From Ambrosia x helenae (taxonomy: Eukaryota; Streptophyta; Magnoliopsida; Asterales; Asteraceae): a stretch of 64,000 nt of DNA. Both the position numbers and the translations under genes were made by a program. Below, one piece after another: positions 23,198 through 33,840 of the stretch. The stretch spans positions 130,853,023 to 130,917,022 of the forward strand of contig CM061231.1 of assembly GCA_030844895.1 (NCBI GenBank). Direction: 5' to 3'. Under the pieces are notes generated by a model, which was not told where the DNA came from, did not search any database, and saw only the letters and a program-made list of their open reading frames with translations. Each line of letters begins with the position of its first letter. Position 1 is the stretch's first letter.

Positions 23198-24050
23198 CAC
23201 TACAAGAATTTGGGGTCTTTACCCACACATAACTTACCTACACATGTAAATGTGTGAGTAAATATCTACACATTTTTGTACATGTGTGGGTAATATTTGA
23301 TGATTTATGTTAAATAACAACTAACCCTTAATATGTGTTGGTAATACGTTTTACCTACACATTGGAGTTGGTGGGAATATTTCCCCCCAAAATTGACATC
23401 AATTAAATATTAGACTACCTACACATATGGTAAAATTTTGTTATGTGTAGGTAAAATACCTACAAATATGTAAACAACTAATATATGTGTAGGTAAATGA
23501 TTATGTTTAGCAACACATAATATATTTAAACAAATATGTAGATAAATCAGTTATATAATTTTTTATCTTAGTTTTGGATAACTACATGGCAAAATAAATG
23601 CCTACACATCCTTAAAATGTACAACATGCGTAGACCTTGGTTACATATAAAAAGTAATTATTTTATTTTAAATGGCGTGTCAAATAAATACCTACACTTT
23701 TAAAAAAACGTACAATATGTGTAAATATTAGATATATATATATATATATATGTACTTAGTAAATGTCGTGGCCATTGTTTTCAAACCGGACGGGACCGGC
23801 CGGTCGTACCTGTTGGACCAGGAACTAGGGGTCGAACCGGTCCGGGTCGAGGTATTGATTCGGGGGTGCATCGAACCGGGAGTTGGATCGGTAAACTGGC
23901 GGTCGAATCGGGAACCAGACGGTTGAACCGGGTTTTAAAGGGGCTAAACCATTGGTCGTGGCACAAAAATATCTACGCGTATCTGAAAAGTATATATATA
24001 GATATTGGATATATATAAATTGAATAAGTAAATCATTATTTTTTATTATG
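23198..24050 (+). mobile_element. CACTA-type transposon end with subterminal repeats (partial)
   Basis: CACTACAAGAA at 23198-23208 is the canonical terminal inverted repeat of plant CACTA (En/Spm) elements. The next 500 bases carry many copies, in both directions, of a motif like CCTACACAT / ATGTGTAGGTAA, as in CACTA subterminal regions. No opposite terminus (TTCTTGTAGTG) was found, so the other end is missing or decayed and the right border given here is arbitrary. There is no transposase coding. Confidence 0.65.
23773..23954. mobile_element. hAT-type MITE, 182 bp, with 8-bp TSD
   Basis: A GC-rich insert rich in CGAACCGG/CCGGTTCG motifs in an AT-rich host. Exact 8-base direct repeats GTCGTGGC flank it (23765-23772 and 23955-23962). 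The ends CATTGTTTTCAAACC and, reversed, CAATGGTTTAGCCCC form a weak inverted repeat starting CA. The 8-bp duplication points to hAT. It is inserted in the CACTA-type sequence. Confidence 0.8.
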
Positions 24051-24211
24051 TATTTATTATTTTATTATTTTATAGGTGTTCGTGGAAAATGAGCTTAAAA
24101 TGAAAGAATTTTAATCGAGAGACGAACACTTGGGAGCATGTGTTCATGGACGTTGGAGCGTAAACGAGCAACTTTGATCAAGTCAAGAACACCCAAGTCA
24201 AGAGCACGGAG

Positions 24212-24265
<54 letters not shown>

Positions 24266-25173
24266 GGGGACAATTGGAGTTGGGTCTCGTGACCCATGTG
24301 GTGAAAGCCCAAATGGATTTGTGAAGAATTCAGGAAAAAAAAGGGTTTGGAGACTTTATTTAAATTGAACGGCGAACATTATTAAGGGAGGAACACACAT
24401 AATTATCTCGAAGACTTCAACACAAGACAGCCGCCAAGTTTTGTGTCTTTTAAATTTATTCTAACCATGTTTGAGGCGTGGAGGCTTGGATTGAAGACGC
24501 AAAACGCTTGGGTTTAATTTTTATACTCTTTTTATATATTTTTACAAAATGAATGAACATTTTGCCATTAATTAGACAATCCCCCCAAAACGCGTAATTT
24601 CTTGGTGGAAAACACTAATCGATCAATCGGTTACATAGATGCCTAATCTAATGGTTAAGTACAACATAACATCCTACTGCTAATGCAGGAACAACTTTCC
24701 ATGTAGCTATCACAATAGAGTAATTATTATAGCATAATAAATTTGATTTAGGGGAAAACATAATAGAATAATGGTGACAGACTTTAAAAACCATATAAAA
24801 AGTCTAAAATGATGATCAATCATAATATGGATGAGAAAAAACATACCACAGAGTAATTAACCCGACTACCACAACTGGCACTCCTAATATCCAGCTAAAT
24901 CACCCTAATGATTAAAACATATATATTAGACAAGTTCTTGAGCAGAGGAAGCCTATTAGACAAGCATAAAGTGAATCAATCGAAAACCATATGGCAAGTA
25001 GTAATGAACTGGTAATTGGTAAGCAATAAGCATCGGAAAATTCCCAAACAAAATGTCCATATCACCCTTAAATCCAAATATCTACTGAAATGCACCAATA
25101 AATAGTAAAGAAAAGAGGAATTTTAAGCAGCTTATGAGTTTTGAGTGTCTTGACTAACTGCAACAATGCAAAC
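24051..25173. other. H3 body: TAA microsatellite, no gene assigned
   Basis: A (TAA)n tract is at 24213-24263. The surrounding sequence (GAGAGACGAACACTTGGGAGC, AACACCCAAGTCAAGAGCAC) has no readable frame of length apart from the Ile-rich artefact across the microsatellite. Nothing recognisable is seen to 25173. Confidence 0.4.
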
Positions 25174-25251
25174 CTCAAAATTAAATCCAAATGGTAACTT
25201 CCAAAGTCCAGCAAGCTCAGGTGCGTGGTGCCTCTCTTGAGCCACAAGACC
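25174..25251 (-). pseudogene. Nudix hydrolase exon fragment
   Basis: On the minus strand an exon of exactly 26 codons is bounded by a GCTGCAG acceptor and a GAG|GTTTGC donor. It reads GLVAQERHHAPELAGLWKLP then FGFNFE. This matches the stretch before the Nudix box in plant Nudix hydrolases (V-Q-E-x..aP.L.GLWKLPtGF..E). The Nudix box itself (GX5EX7REUXEEXGU) would be in the next exon and is not present here, so this is a captured or relic fragment. Nudix enzymes hydrolyse nucleoside diphosphates linked to another moiety. It lies in the same orientation as Helitron H3. Confidence 0.65.
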
Positions 25252-25627
25252 CTGCAGCCAACAAGTGTATCCTAAAAAATTTGGACAAATGCACAAAAAC
25301 CCAGTTGTTTAACACTTCAACTCAAAAACAATAAATCAAGAAAAATTCATAATATAATTGAACTTGAAGTTTTACTTCTCAACATCACCTTCTAGATTTA
25401 TATTTCATCCTTTTTTACTTCCACACTCCCCAAATTACAAGAATCTTGCACCACTGCCTTGCCTGACTCTAACTTGGGTTTCATCTTTTAATCAAAAAGA
25501 TTTCCAACATTTATTGGTTTAACTTCTAAGGTGTCAAAAGTCACCTAAAGAGTACTTAACTACCTAAAAAGAACAGTAAATTAGAATTAAAAGTTAAACA
25601 CTATTACTGTTTACTATAATTCTTTAC

Positions 25628-25700
25628 CTTTCCTCCGCGGTTACATAAACAACCATCTCCTCCAGATCTGGACTCATATCCCCCATAGAATGAATACCAG
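25628..25700 (-). pseudogene. Coding-like exon of unidentified gene
   Basis: The minus-strand frame reads GIHSMGDMSPDLEEMVVYVT then AEER and stops at a good donor (AAAG|GTAAAG). The upstream border is not clear. It is followed at higher coordinates by a leader-like region with AGGGTTTCTCATTCACC and a short frame starting MELMEVKRYK. It may be part of the same captured gene as the Nudix exon or another. I do not recognise the protein. Confidence 0.4.
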
Positions 25701-26128
25701 AATCAGAATTGTTTAAAAAAAGTAACACATATAAATAAACAAGATAAGCAAAAAAATTATAAAAGGTATAAAACAGATCTGAGCAATGCGTAGGGGAAAG
25801 GGGTACCGAGAAGAGTGTCTAGATAAAGAGATCTTGAAACCTTATATCTTTTGACCTCCATTAGTTCCATCTTCCACCAATCTGGTGTTGTTTGGACAAA
25901 TAGATCTTGAAACCCTAGACCTTGAGTCGCCACAGAGAAGGAAAGCAGATGGGATGGAGGCGGATATTGAGGTGAATGAGAAACCCTAATATGATTTCAA
26001 GGTACCCGTGTTTTTTTAGTATGGTATGTATTTTGTGCATTGGATACTTGTACAATAGGTTTAAAGTCTTGTATGTTCTTAAAAAGTGGCAAATGACATT
26101 TTTGCCCCCCCTATATGCTTATTAATAT

Positions 26129-26148
26129 AGTATATATATATATATATA
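26129..26148. repeat. TA tract between Helitrons H3 and H4
   Basis: The 5' end of H3 and the 3' CTAG end of H4 are separated only by this TA run, as expected if one Helitron inserted at the AT-rich edge of the other. Confidence 0.85.
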
Positions 26149-26152
26149 CTAG

Positions 26153-26919
26153 TAAAAAACCCGCGCGATGCTGCGGTGACGATAATTTGCAACGCGATAC
26201 TTCTTTATATTATGTTATCAATCATTTCGTGATATATTGTATGGTACATCTTTTAGTTTAAAGTATCTTAAAAAATCGATTTAGTTGGCTTTTTTTCCTA
26301 CCAAGATGATCATCCTTTGGTTGAGACGGTCAAATATAGCAAAACTCAAATAACCATTTAACTAAGGGTTTTTCTTATATACGTTGGTGTAGTCCACATG
26401 GTAGAGGCATATGCTTCTTAGATGAGAGGTATAAAGTTCAATACCTAATAACTGTATAGTTTAGAATTATTGATGAGTAATAGAATAGGTGTAACATTTG
26501 ATATTAACAAAAATTAGTAAGGGATTTTAATTAGAGCCAACTTTTCCTTTAATTCTTTACTTGTAGTATCAATGTGGGTCAAAATGTTGAGATAAGAGAG
26601 TGATTTTCAAAAGTTTTTTTTTTTTTTTTTTTTCAAAATGTGACCAACATAGTTTCTCATTTAATGTTGAAAAGAGAAATTATGTTTGAATGTTGTTTCG
26701 TATTTGAGGACACTAAAAAGATTCGAAGTAATGGGTAAATAGGATAGCTCATTGTTTGCAAGAGGATGATGATGCTAGCAGAAAACCCACGCGATGTGAC
26801 GACAATTTACAACACATACTCGTTTTCTGTTAAATCGTATCATGATATATGGAATAGTAGTTAAGTTAGGTTACTTATTGGTGTAATATGTTACTGCTCA
26901 AATAAGTTAGCTTATCAAT
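26153..26919 (-). other. H4 3' segment with a second internal Helitron-like end
   Basis: At 26776 the sequence GCTAGCAGAAAACCCACGCG, then GACAATTTACAACACATACT, repeats the layout of the true end (CTAG, GC block, GA(C/T)AATTTGCAAC..ATACT). It is thus a second, decayed 3' terminus about 627 bases inside the first. A T run is at 26617-26633. No gene is seen. Confidence 0.45.
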
Positions 26920-26924
26920 CCTCA

Positions 26925-28271
26925 TGTAACACCCCAACCGATGGCGGAAACATCGGGGCGTCACGAAAGAATGATTGTTCAGTAGCTCATGGTAATACAT
27001 ATGTTTAAATAATCCTTTATTTCATTACAAAATTGAATTACATTAAAGTCTACATCAAATAATCAAACAAAGCTTAAAACTTCAAATATCTCCTCATGCT
27101 AGCTCTAGACTTCAAGCATCAGTATTTCCTGTTGAGTTTGGAAAAATGGGGGGGGGGGTCAACTAGAAGTTGGTGAGAATACATAAGCCATGTCAAGCAA
27201 TTAAGTTTAAGAATAAAAGTTTAGCAATTCATATGTCTATCGTAAGTTTAAGTCTACATGAATGAACATGAAATGTTGAATCGACATAATCAAACCTCCG
27301 ACTAGTTTAGGTCCATCCCGTCATCCACGGTTCACCTTAATAATATGTTGGAACGATAACAATCACCCGCGCTCCCATAAAAGATGGTCAACGAATCTAG
27401 GTGGGATTGTCAATCCAATAGATCTATTATTGAGTATCGCCGGCTTAGCCATAGCTAATGATTATGTAATGTTGAAACTTGTTGAAACTGTTGTTGTTGT
27501 TGTCTAAATCATGAGGCATTAAAGTTTACAACTAGACATGTATGTAGAATTGCTTAAGTATAATGTTGCAAGTATAAAGAATTGCAATAACATGGTTACG
27601 TAAACTCACCTTAGCAAAGTATTAAGCCTCGAGAAATAGAATATGTGTAGCCCTAAAGTTGCCAATTACAAGAGCTTATAATCAAAGCTTCAATTGTAGA
27701 AGTAATAGACTATAGAAGAAAGGTATGAGGGAAAGTTTAATCGGATTGAAACAATCGATTTAGAGGTGCCAAGTATAATGGTCATAGGTGGGTTTTTATA
27801 CTAGTTTTGGATTCAATTAGCCATTAAAATTGGTCAACACCATAAAGTAAGGTTTTATGATGAATTGACTATTTGACTAAGACTTTGACCGTTTGACTAA
27901 GACTTTGACTAGGACTAAGACTTTGACTCCAAGAATTATGTTGTCAAGACTTTGACTCTTGACTCAAGGCTTTATTTTGAAATGAATTTATATCTTCCTT
28001 GTTTGAGATTATAAATGTAATTGAAAAAAATCATTAGTTTGAATTAGAAAATAAAAAAAACACCGTCTTATAAAATGACGATTTTATAAATAGAATTAGG
28101 ATAGGACATATGTCATGATTGAAGATTTTTTTTTAAGTACAATGATAAAAGGAACTTAGAAAAATAGAGTGCACGGATAAAGATAAGAATACTTAGAAAT
28201 AAATTAGACTTTATATCATGGATCGGGAAATACTTTAATGCAAAATAAATGGGAAAATTCGTGAGGTTACA
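26925..28271 (-). repeat. 3' LTR of the gypsy derivative
   Basis: 1347 bases. On the minus strand it starts TGTAACCTCACGAATTTTCC just after the polypurine tract and ends GTTTCCGCCATCGG...GTGTTACA. A run of GACTTTGAC(T)-type motifs lies near 27870-27960, and a TATA-like AGTATAAAAACC is at 27791-27802 (minus strand). Confidence 0.92.
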
Positions 28272-28272
28272 G

Positions 28273-28310
28273 TCTCCCCTACTCTTAGAAACTTCGTCGC
28301 GAAGTTATAA
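28273..28310 (-). promoter_or_regulatory. Polypurine tract and pol-end relic of the gypsy derivative
   Basis: On the minus strand AACTTCGCGACGAAGTTTCT then AAGAGTAGGGGAGACTG leads into the LTR. The first part is the relic of the usual gypsy pol end (asn-phe-gly-asp-glu style), and the G/A run is the plus-strand primer. Confidence 0.75.
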
Positions 28311-28483
28311 AAAAAACACCGGGTTGACAGTGATTGGGTAGAAATTAGGACGAGTGTTGTCTGGAAAATTTTGTGTTAAGGCATGACATGAATAGAATAA
28401 TCTGTTTCGAATAATTTGGATAAGAGGTTTGTTATCTGTGAGTTTTAAGGTTGGATTAGGTTCGTCTGAAATAGTAAGGAGAA

Positions 28484-29463
28484 GAGAGAATTACACAGAT
28501 TGTCCTTTAGTTATACATCAAATTGCATTCTATGTCCTTTATGGAAATTTTTCACTCCTTATATCCTTTGGTTTATACACTTGTTACACCCTATGTCCTT
28601 TAGGCCAAACCAAGTTAAATAACTCAGTTAACTTGCTCACGTGCCCCTCACGTGAGGGGCAAACCTGTCTTTTCACCTTAAAACATGATAAAACTTAAAA
28701 AAAAATAAAAAAAACCCTTCAACAATCTTCAACATTCAGACAAACATGATAACCACCACCACCTCCTCCATACCTATCTCCACCACCTCCCCACCGTTGA
28801 ACCATCGCCGGACCACCACCACCTCCCCACCGTCGAACCATCAACCACCACCACCAAACCCCTCATTTAGATACACCTAACCACCATTCGAACCCCTCAT
28901 CAGATCCACCCCAAACCACCTCTGAAACCCACCTTCGTCAACACCACAACCCCCTGCCACCATCACCGTCCTCCGCCGTCCCCTCCCCCCTGCCACCACC
29001 GCTACATTAAAAAACCATGGGAACTTTGAAGTATAGAGAGAATTACACAAGTAGTATGAATCAAGAAAAGGGGTTTTACCTAGTTGTTTAGGTCTGATCC
29101 CGATCCGAACCCACAGTACTCGATTCCCGGTCACCTCTGCACCTTCCTGCTTCTGAATCCACAAGCGTCGTCGGAATCACTCTGTCACCGCCCTGCTTCG
29201 TCTCTCTCTCTCCCCCTCTCTCTCTCTCCTTCTCAATCCTCTGCTTCTCTCTCCTCTTCTCTACTAAACAGTAACGCGGTGGGGGTGGGGTTCGACCACC
29301 GGAGAACCACCATCGGCGGTGGTGGGAGTCCCTCCGGCTCCTCCTCCTTTATCGGCTCCTCTCCTCTCCTCTCTCTAGGTATTTTCTCTCTCTCTAAAGT
29401 TTTATCATAATTCAGGAGTGTGTGCTTGTGTGTGTGTGTGTGTTTTAGAGAGAGAGAGGTGAG

Positions 29464-29514
<51 letters not shown>

Positions 29515-29736
29515 TACTACTGCACAGATAGTCCTTTATTGAGGGTGAAAAGACAGAATTACCCCTCACGTGAGGGGCACGTGACACACTTAACAGTTTT
29601 TTTAACTTGGTTTGGCCTAAAGGACATAGGGTGTAACAAGTGTATAAACCAAAGGACATAAGGAGTGAAAATTTTCCATAAAGGACATAGGATGCAATTT
29701 GATGTATAACTAAAGGACAATCTGTGTAATTCTCTC
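28484..29736. mobile_element. MULE1: Mutator-like element, 1253 bp, 9-bp TSD
   Basis: Terminal inverted repeats of about 200 bases start GAGAGAATTACACAGATTGT, and each contains the palindromic block CCCCTCACGTGAGGGGC. Nine-base target duplications TAAGGAGAA are at 28475-28483 and 29737-29745. The GAGA start, long TIRs and 9-bp duplication identify Mutator. The interior has CCACCACC-rich and CTCTCT-rich stretches and a (TTA)n tract (29470-29512) but no transposase. Ser-rich and Asn-rich open frames here are low-complexity artefacts. It inserted into the gypsy derivative. Confidence 0.9.
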
Positions 29737-29745
29737 TAAGGAGAA

Positions 29746-31810
29746 TAAGGATCTAGCAAAACACTAAACTTAAGTGTTAGGAAAGAAATGCATGAGTTGA
29801 TTGACTATAGAAAGACTAAATGAACTACCAGGTAACTAGAGTTTATAATTGGTTATCTACCAAAAACCTTGATAGAATTTCACACTACCTTAACGTACCT
29901 GTAAATTCATGATTACGTTCCGGACCGTAATCACCAATTTACCTTACATTAGGGTTTTGTGTCCTTCTATGACTCTAAACACACATGTAAGTAATGCAAA
30001 ATAACCTTGTGATTGAATTGTATACAATGTATCCAAAAATGAGTCCAACTGTTGAGTAGGAAAAAGACTTCTACCAGTCAGTGAATAAGAACCTCTACCG
30101 ATTGTTGAGCAGGTGCGATAGCCTCTACCGGTCTTTGAGCAGGTTGTAGGGCCTCTACCAACTGTTGAGCAGGCATGATGACCTCTACCAATCGTTGAGT
30201 AGGTTAAGTGTTGAGCAAGTACTTCATCCTCTATCAGTTGTTTGATTAAGTGTACCAATTATTACACACATGAATTGCAAATTGATAATATGTACATGTA
30301 AGCAATCAAGTATCAAGTATATCATACGAGTTGTAATAGAGTTGCCCTAGACAAGGTTAATGACTCTAGGTGTGTCTATAGCAAATAGTTTATATTCCAT
30401 GAATTCTAGTTTCAAATGTTCAAATATGGTAGATAGTCGAATCCTCATGTATAACTAAGGATTATGTTTGATGCAACACACAATCAAGTTTCAATAGTTT
30501 GGTTATCATGGGTAACTAGCTCATGTGTGAGAAGGTGAAGGATATGAATTTAGTTCTTGAGAGGATGATGAAAAATCTTGAAGCAGAATCAAGGTTGTGA
30601 GAGATAGTGAATGTGAAGATACTTTATAAAGAGTTTATTTTATAGTAAGAAGATTATGTAGTAGTGTAAATTTTGGGGTTTGGATCAAAGTTTATAATCA
30701 AGTGTATAAGAAAACATGATTGTGGTATATGCCAAATATTGTAAAAATTTGAACAAGTTGAAAATGAGTGAGTGTCGATGGAGAATTTAGAGACTAGATA
30801 TTATTCCTATGGATAAAAAAAAATTATTTTTTCAAAATTGGTTTTGTACATAAAGCAAAAGTTGTTAAATAGTACAAGCTAAGTGGGCTTTGATTAAAAT
30901 ATTCCCGTTAGTTGGAGATTTCAAACATGACATTAGGTTTTGAAGATCAAAGTTCTATTAAGTGATTTAATAGTTTAAAGCATTATATAGAAAATCGTTT
31001 GTTACGTCAATAAATAAACAATTGAATTTAAGTTCGAGGACATCTTTTGACAAAAATATGTACTTTGTAAAGTTACTAGGTAATGAAAATACAACAAGAT
31101 TTAGAAATCTTTAGTTTGTGCTAAGGTATGAGGTTATAGTTTAAAAAAAAAAATAAGTAACATGTGGAGAAATGAAATAATATGATTTGGGTAGGGTGTT
31201 GAATATTTAAAAAGTGGCTAAGATGGTAAGGTGAAGTGTGATTGTGAAATCCATAGATGGTTATGAAATGAGATTGATTTAAGCTGTAAAATTTTGAGAT
31301 TTTAGAGCTTAGTTTAAGGAAAGTGAGTGTAATAGTTTATTCATTAATTAAAACGAATAAACGAAAAAGTTGACTTATCAAAACTTCTAGATTCTAATAA
31401 CATAATGAAGACATGCTTTAGCCTATAAGTGAACACTCATCCCGAGAATTCCCAGGTAGGCATCAGGGTCCCTCGTCTGATTGGGATTTATGCGCAATGC
31501 CAGTCCTAGACAGAAAACTCAGAATACAGGCGTTCCCCCTTCCGATTGCACGTGTTCATTATTAAAATCTAGAACTTTGACGAGATCTTCAAGGTGGTTC
31601 AGGCTAAACCTGAGGATTTGTCCTATTAGTCTAAGAGTAGATCTTGTGATGGAGAGCACTCTTCTTGTAGGGACTAAAGTAAGGATAAGAAGTAGGATAG
31701 AAAATATAAGCAAGTAAGGTTGCAAGTAAAAGGAGCAAGTACTGATTAAAATCCTATGGTTATAGACTAAATTATTTTTTTTTCTAATAACCTAATTCCC
31801 TATAACCATG
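29746..31810 (-). other. Interior of the gypsy derivative, no pol; 30-bp minisatellite
   Basis: No retroelement domains appear on either strand. An exact-period 30-base repeat (CCTCTACCGATTGTTGAGCA...) occupies 30092-30205 in four units, with degraded units on both sides. On the minus strand it is open and encodes a 10-residue repeat (GRGHHACSTV-like) within a 104-codon frame at 29944-30258. I would not call this a gene. The rest is AT-rich with nothing recognised. Confidence 0.6.
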
Positions 31811-31822
31811 GCTCTGATACCA
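31811..31822 (-). promoter_or_regulatory. Primer-binding site (initiator tRNA-Met type)
   Basis: The minus strand reads TGGTATCAGAGC, complementary to the 3' end of plant initiator tRNA-Met, three bases from the LTR. It fixes the element's orientation. Confidence 0.9.
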
Positions 31823-31825
31823 ATC

Positions 31826-33169
31826 TGTAACACCCCAACCGATGGCGGAAACATCGGGGCGTCACGAATGAATGATTGTTCAGTAGCTCATGGTAATACA
31901 TATGTTTAAATAATCCTTTATTTCATTACAAAATTGAATTACATTAAAGTCTACATCAAATAATCAAACAAAGCTTAAAACTTCAAATATCTCCTCATGC
32001 TAGCTCTAGACTTCAAGCATCAGTATTTCCTGTTGAGTTTGGAAAAATGGGGGGGGGGGGTCAACTAGAAGTTGGTGAGAATACATAAGCCATGTCAAGC
32101 AATTAAGTTTAAGAATAAAAGTTTAGCAATTCATATGTCTATCATAAGTTTAAGTCTATATGAATAAACATGAAATGTTGAATCGACATAATCAAACCTC
32201 CGACTAGTTTAGGTCCATCCCGTCATCCACGGTTCACCTTAATAATATGTTGGAATGATAACAATCACCCGCGCTCCCCACAAAAGATGGTCAACGAATC
32301 TAGGTGGGATTGTCAATCCAATAGATCTAGTATTGAGTATCGCCGGCTTTGCCATAGCTAATGATTATGTAATGTTGAAACTCATTGAAACTGTTGTTGT
32401 CTAAATCATGAGGCATTAAAGTTTACAACTAGACATGTATGTAGAATTGCTTAAGTATAATGTTGCAAGTATAAAGAATTGCAATAACATGGTTACGTAA
32501 ACTCACCTTAGCAAAGTATTAAGCCTCGAGAAATAGAATATGTGTAGCCCCAAAGTTGCCAATTACAAGAGCTTATAATCAAAGCTTCAATTGTAGAAGT
32601 AATAGACTATAGAAGAAAGGTATGAGGGAAAGTTTAATCGGATTGAAACAATCGATTTAGAGGTGCCAAATATAATGGTCATAGGTGGGTTTTTATACTA
32701 GTTTTGGATTCAATTAGCCATTAAAATTGGTCAACACCATAAAGTAAGGTTTTATGATGAATTGACTATTTGACTAAGACTTTGACCGTTTGACTAAGAC
32801 TTTGACTAGGACTAAGACTTTGACTCCAAGAATTATGTTGTCAAGACTTTGACTCTTGACTCAAGGCTTTATTTTGAAATGAATTTATATCTTCGTTGTT
32901 TTAGATTATAAATGTAATTGAAAAAATCATTAGTTTGAATTAGAAAATAAAAAAAACACCGTCTTATAAAATGACGATTTTATAAATAGAATTAGGATAG
33001 GACATATGTCATGATTGAAGATTTTTTTTTTTAAGTACAATGATAAAAGGAACTTAGAAAAATAGAGTGCACGGATAAAGATAAGAATACTTAGAAATAA
33101 ATTAGACTTTATATCATGGATCGGGAAATACTTTAATGCAAAATAAATGGGAAAATTCGTGAGGTTACA
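31826..33169 (-). repeat. 5' LTR of the gypsy derivative
   Basis: 1344 bases, matching the left LTR with small differences (for example a longer G run near 32050 and one fewer TTG repeat block near 32395). A TATA box (TATAAAAA, minus strand) is at 32690-32697, about 470 bases into the LTR. Confidence 0.92.
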
Positions 33170-33174
33170 CCTCA

Positions 33175-33840
33175 CGTGCAACATTCGAAGTATGTATGTG
33201 TTCTTATTTAAATCGGAAATAAACATATAAATAGACCTACACTTTTACCATGTAATATAAGGAATAGTCTCTTCTTACCGGTCAATGACCACATGAAATT
33301 TACCCAAATAAAATACCAAACTTTATGTTGCGTGAGACCCAAGAAACCTTCAACAATGTCACGATCTTTCATTATTATTATCGGTTCAATAAAATGTGTG
33401 AAAATATAAGACAACAAATAATATGAGCAAAAATACAAGTACAAACTTTTGAAAAAAAAAAAACGTTTAGTCAATCAATCATCAAGTCCAAAAAGCATTA
33501 GTACTTTTATATCTCCAAGCTTCAACAGATGAAGAAGACGGTCTAAGAAATATAGTTATTAGTTTACACACTACTTTAGTATAGTTATTAATTTATTTTA
33601 TAGAGGTTTCATTTTCTTATGTGATATATATGCGTTATATAATTTATTTTATTATTATTCAAATCACTACAATGAAAACAGATGTTTGTTGACAACCAGG
33701 GACTACATTTTGAGATGAACCAGGACCTTTAAATAGGGTAACAATACAAAATAAAAAGGTTTGCTAGCAAATGACTAATGAAAATGAAAACCAATATATA
33801 AAAATCCAACTTGTAACAATCGCTACTGCAGACCCAAACT
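33175..33840. other. H4 body, AT-rich, no gene seen
   Basis: No element border, repeat or coding frame could be recognised. Open frames here are short and AT-rich. Confidence 0.4.

Larger units (their letters stand above)
21487..26131 (-). mobile_element. Helitron-like element H3 carrying gene fragments
   Basis: The minus-strand 3' end is CTAG 21487-21490, followed inwards by CCGC-GCGATGCA-GCGG, a 4-bp-stem hairpin. The 5' end is near 26131, reading TATACTATATTAATAAGCATA on the minus strand. This is homologous to the 5' end of H4 at 44741 (TATACTATATTATAAAGCAT), and the two 3' ends are also homologous, so H3 and H4 are one family. H3 carries exon-like pieces in its own orientation: a Nudix exon (25174-25251), another coding-like exon (25628-25700) and a leader-like CT-rich region near 25850-25990. 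It has also been hit by a CACTA-type element (23198) and a hAT-type MITE (23773). No Rep/helicase is seen. Confidence 0.6.
26925..33169 (-). mobile_element. Non-autonomous gypsy-type LTR element (LARD-like), complete
   Basis: Two LTRs (26925-28271 and 31826-33169) in direct orientation begin TGTAACACCCC and end GGTTACA, with the 5-base target duplication CCTCA on both sides (26920-26924, 33170-33174). The element reads on the minus strand: its primer-binding site is next to the right LTR (31811-31822) and its polypurine tract next to the left LTR (28273-28287). The interior has no gag, protease, RT or integrase, so it depends on proteins supplied by another element. A 1.25-kb MULE sits inside. 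The LTRs differ at roughly 20 places by eye, so the insertion is fairly young. Confidence 0.92.

Noticed and set aside
24138..24368. Frame with a poly-Ile run
   Set aside because: Produced by the (TAA)n tract.
28877..29659. Ser-rich, Gly-rich and Asn-rich frames in MULE1
   Set aside because: Low-complexity CT-rich, CCACC-rich and TTA-repeat sequence; no domain, so not called a captured gene.
29944..30258. 104-codon frame with a 10-residue repeat as a real protein
   Set aside because: It is the translation of the 30-bp minisatellite; the period is a multiple of three, so openness is expected by chance.
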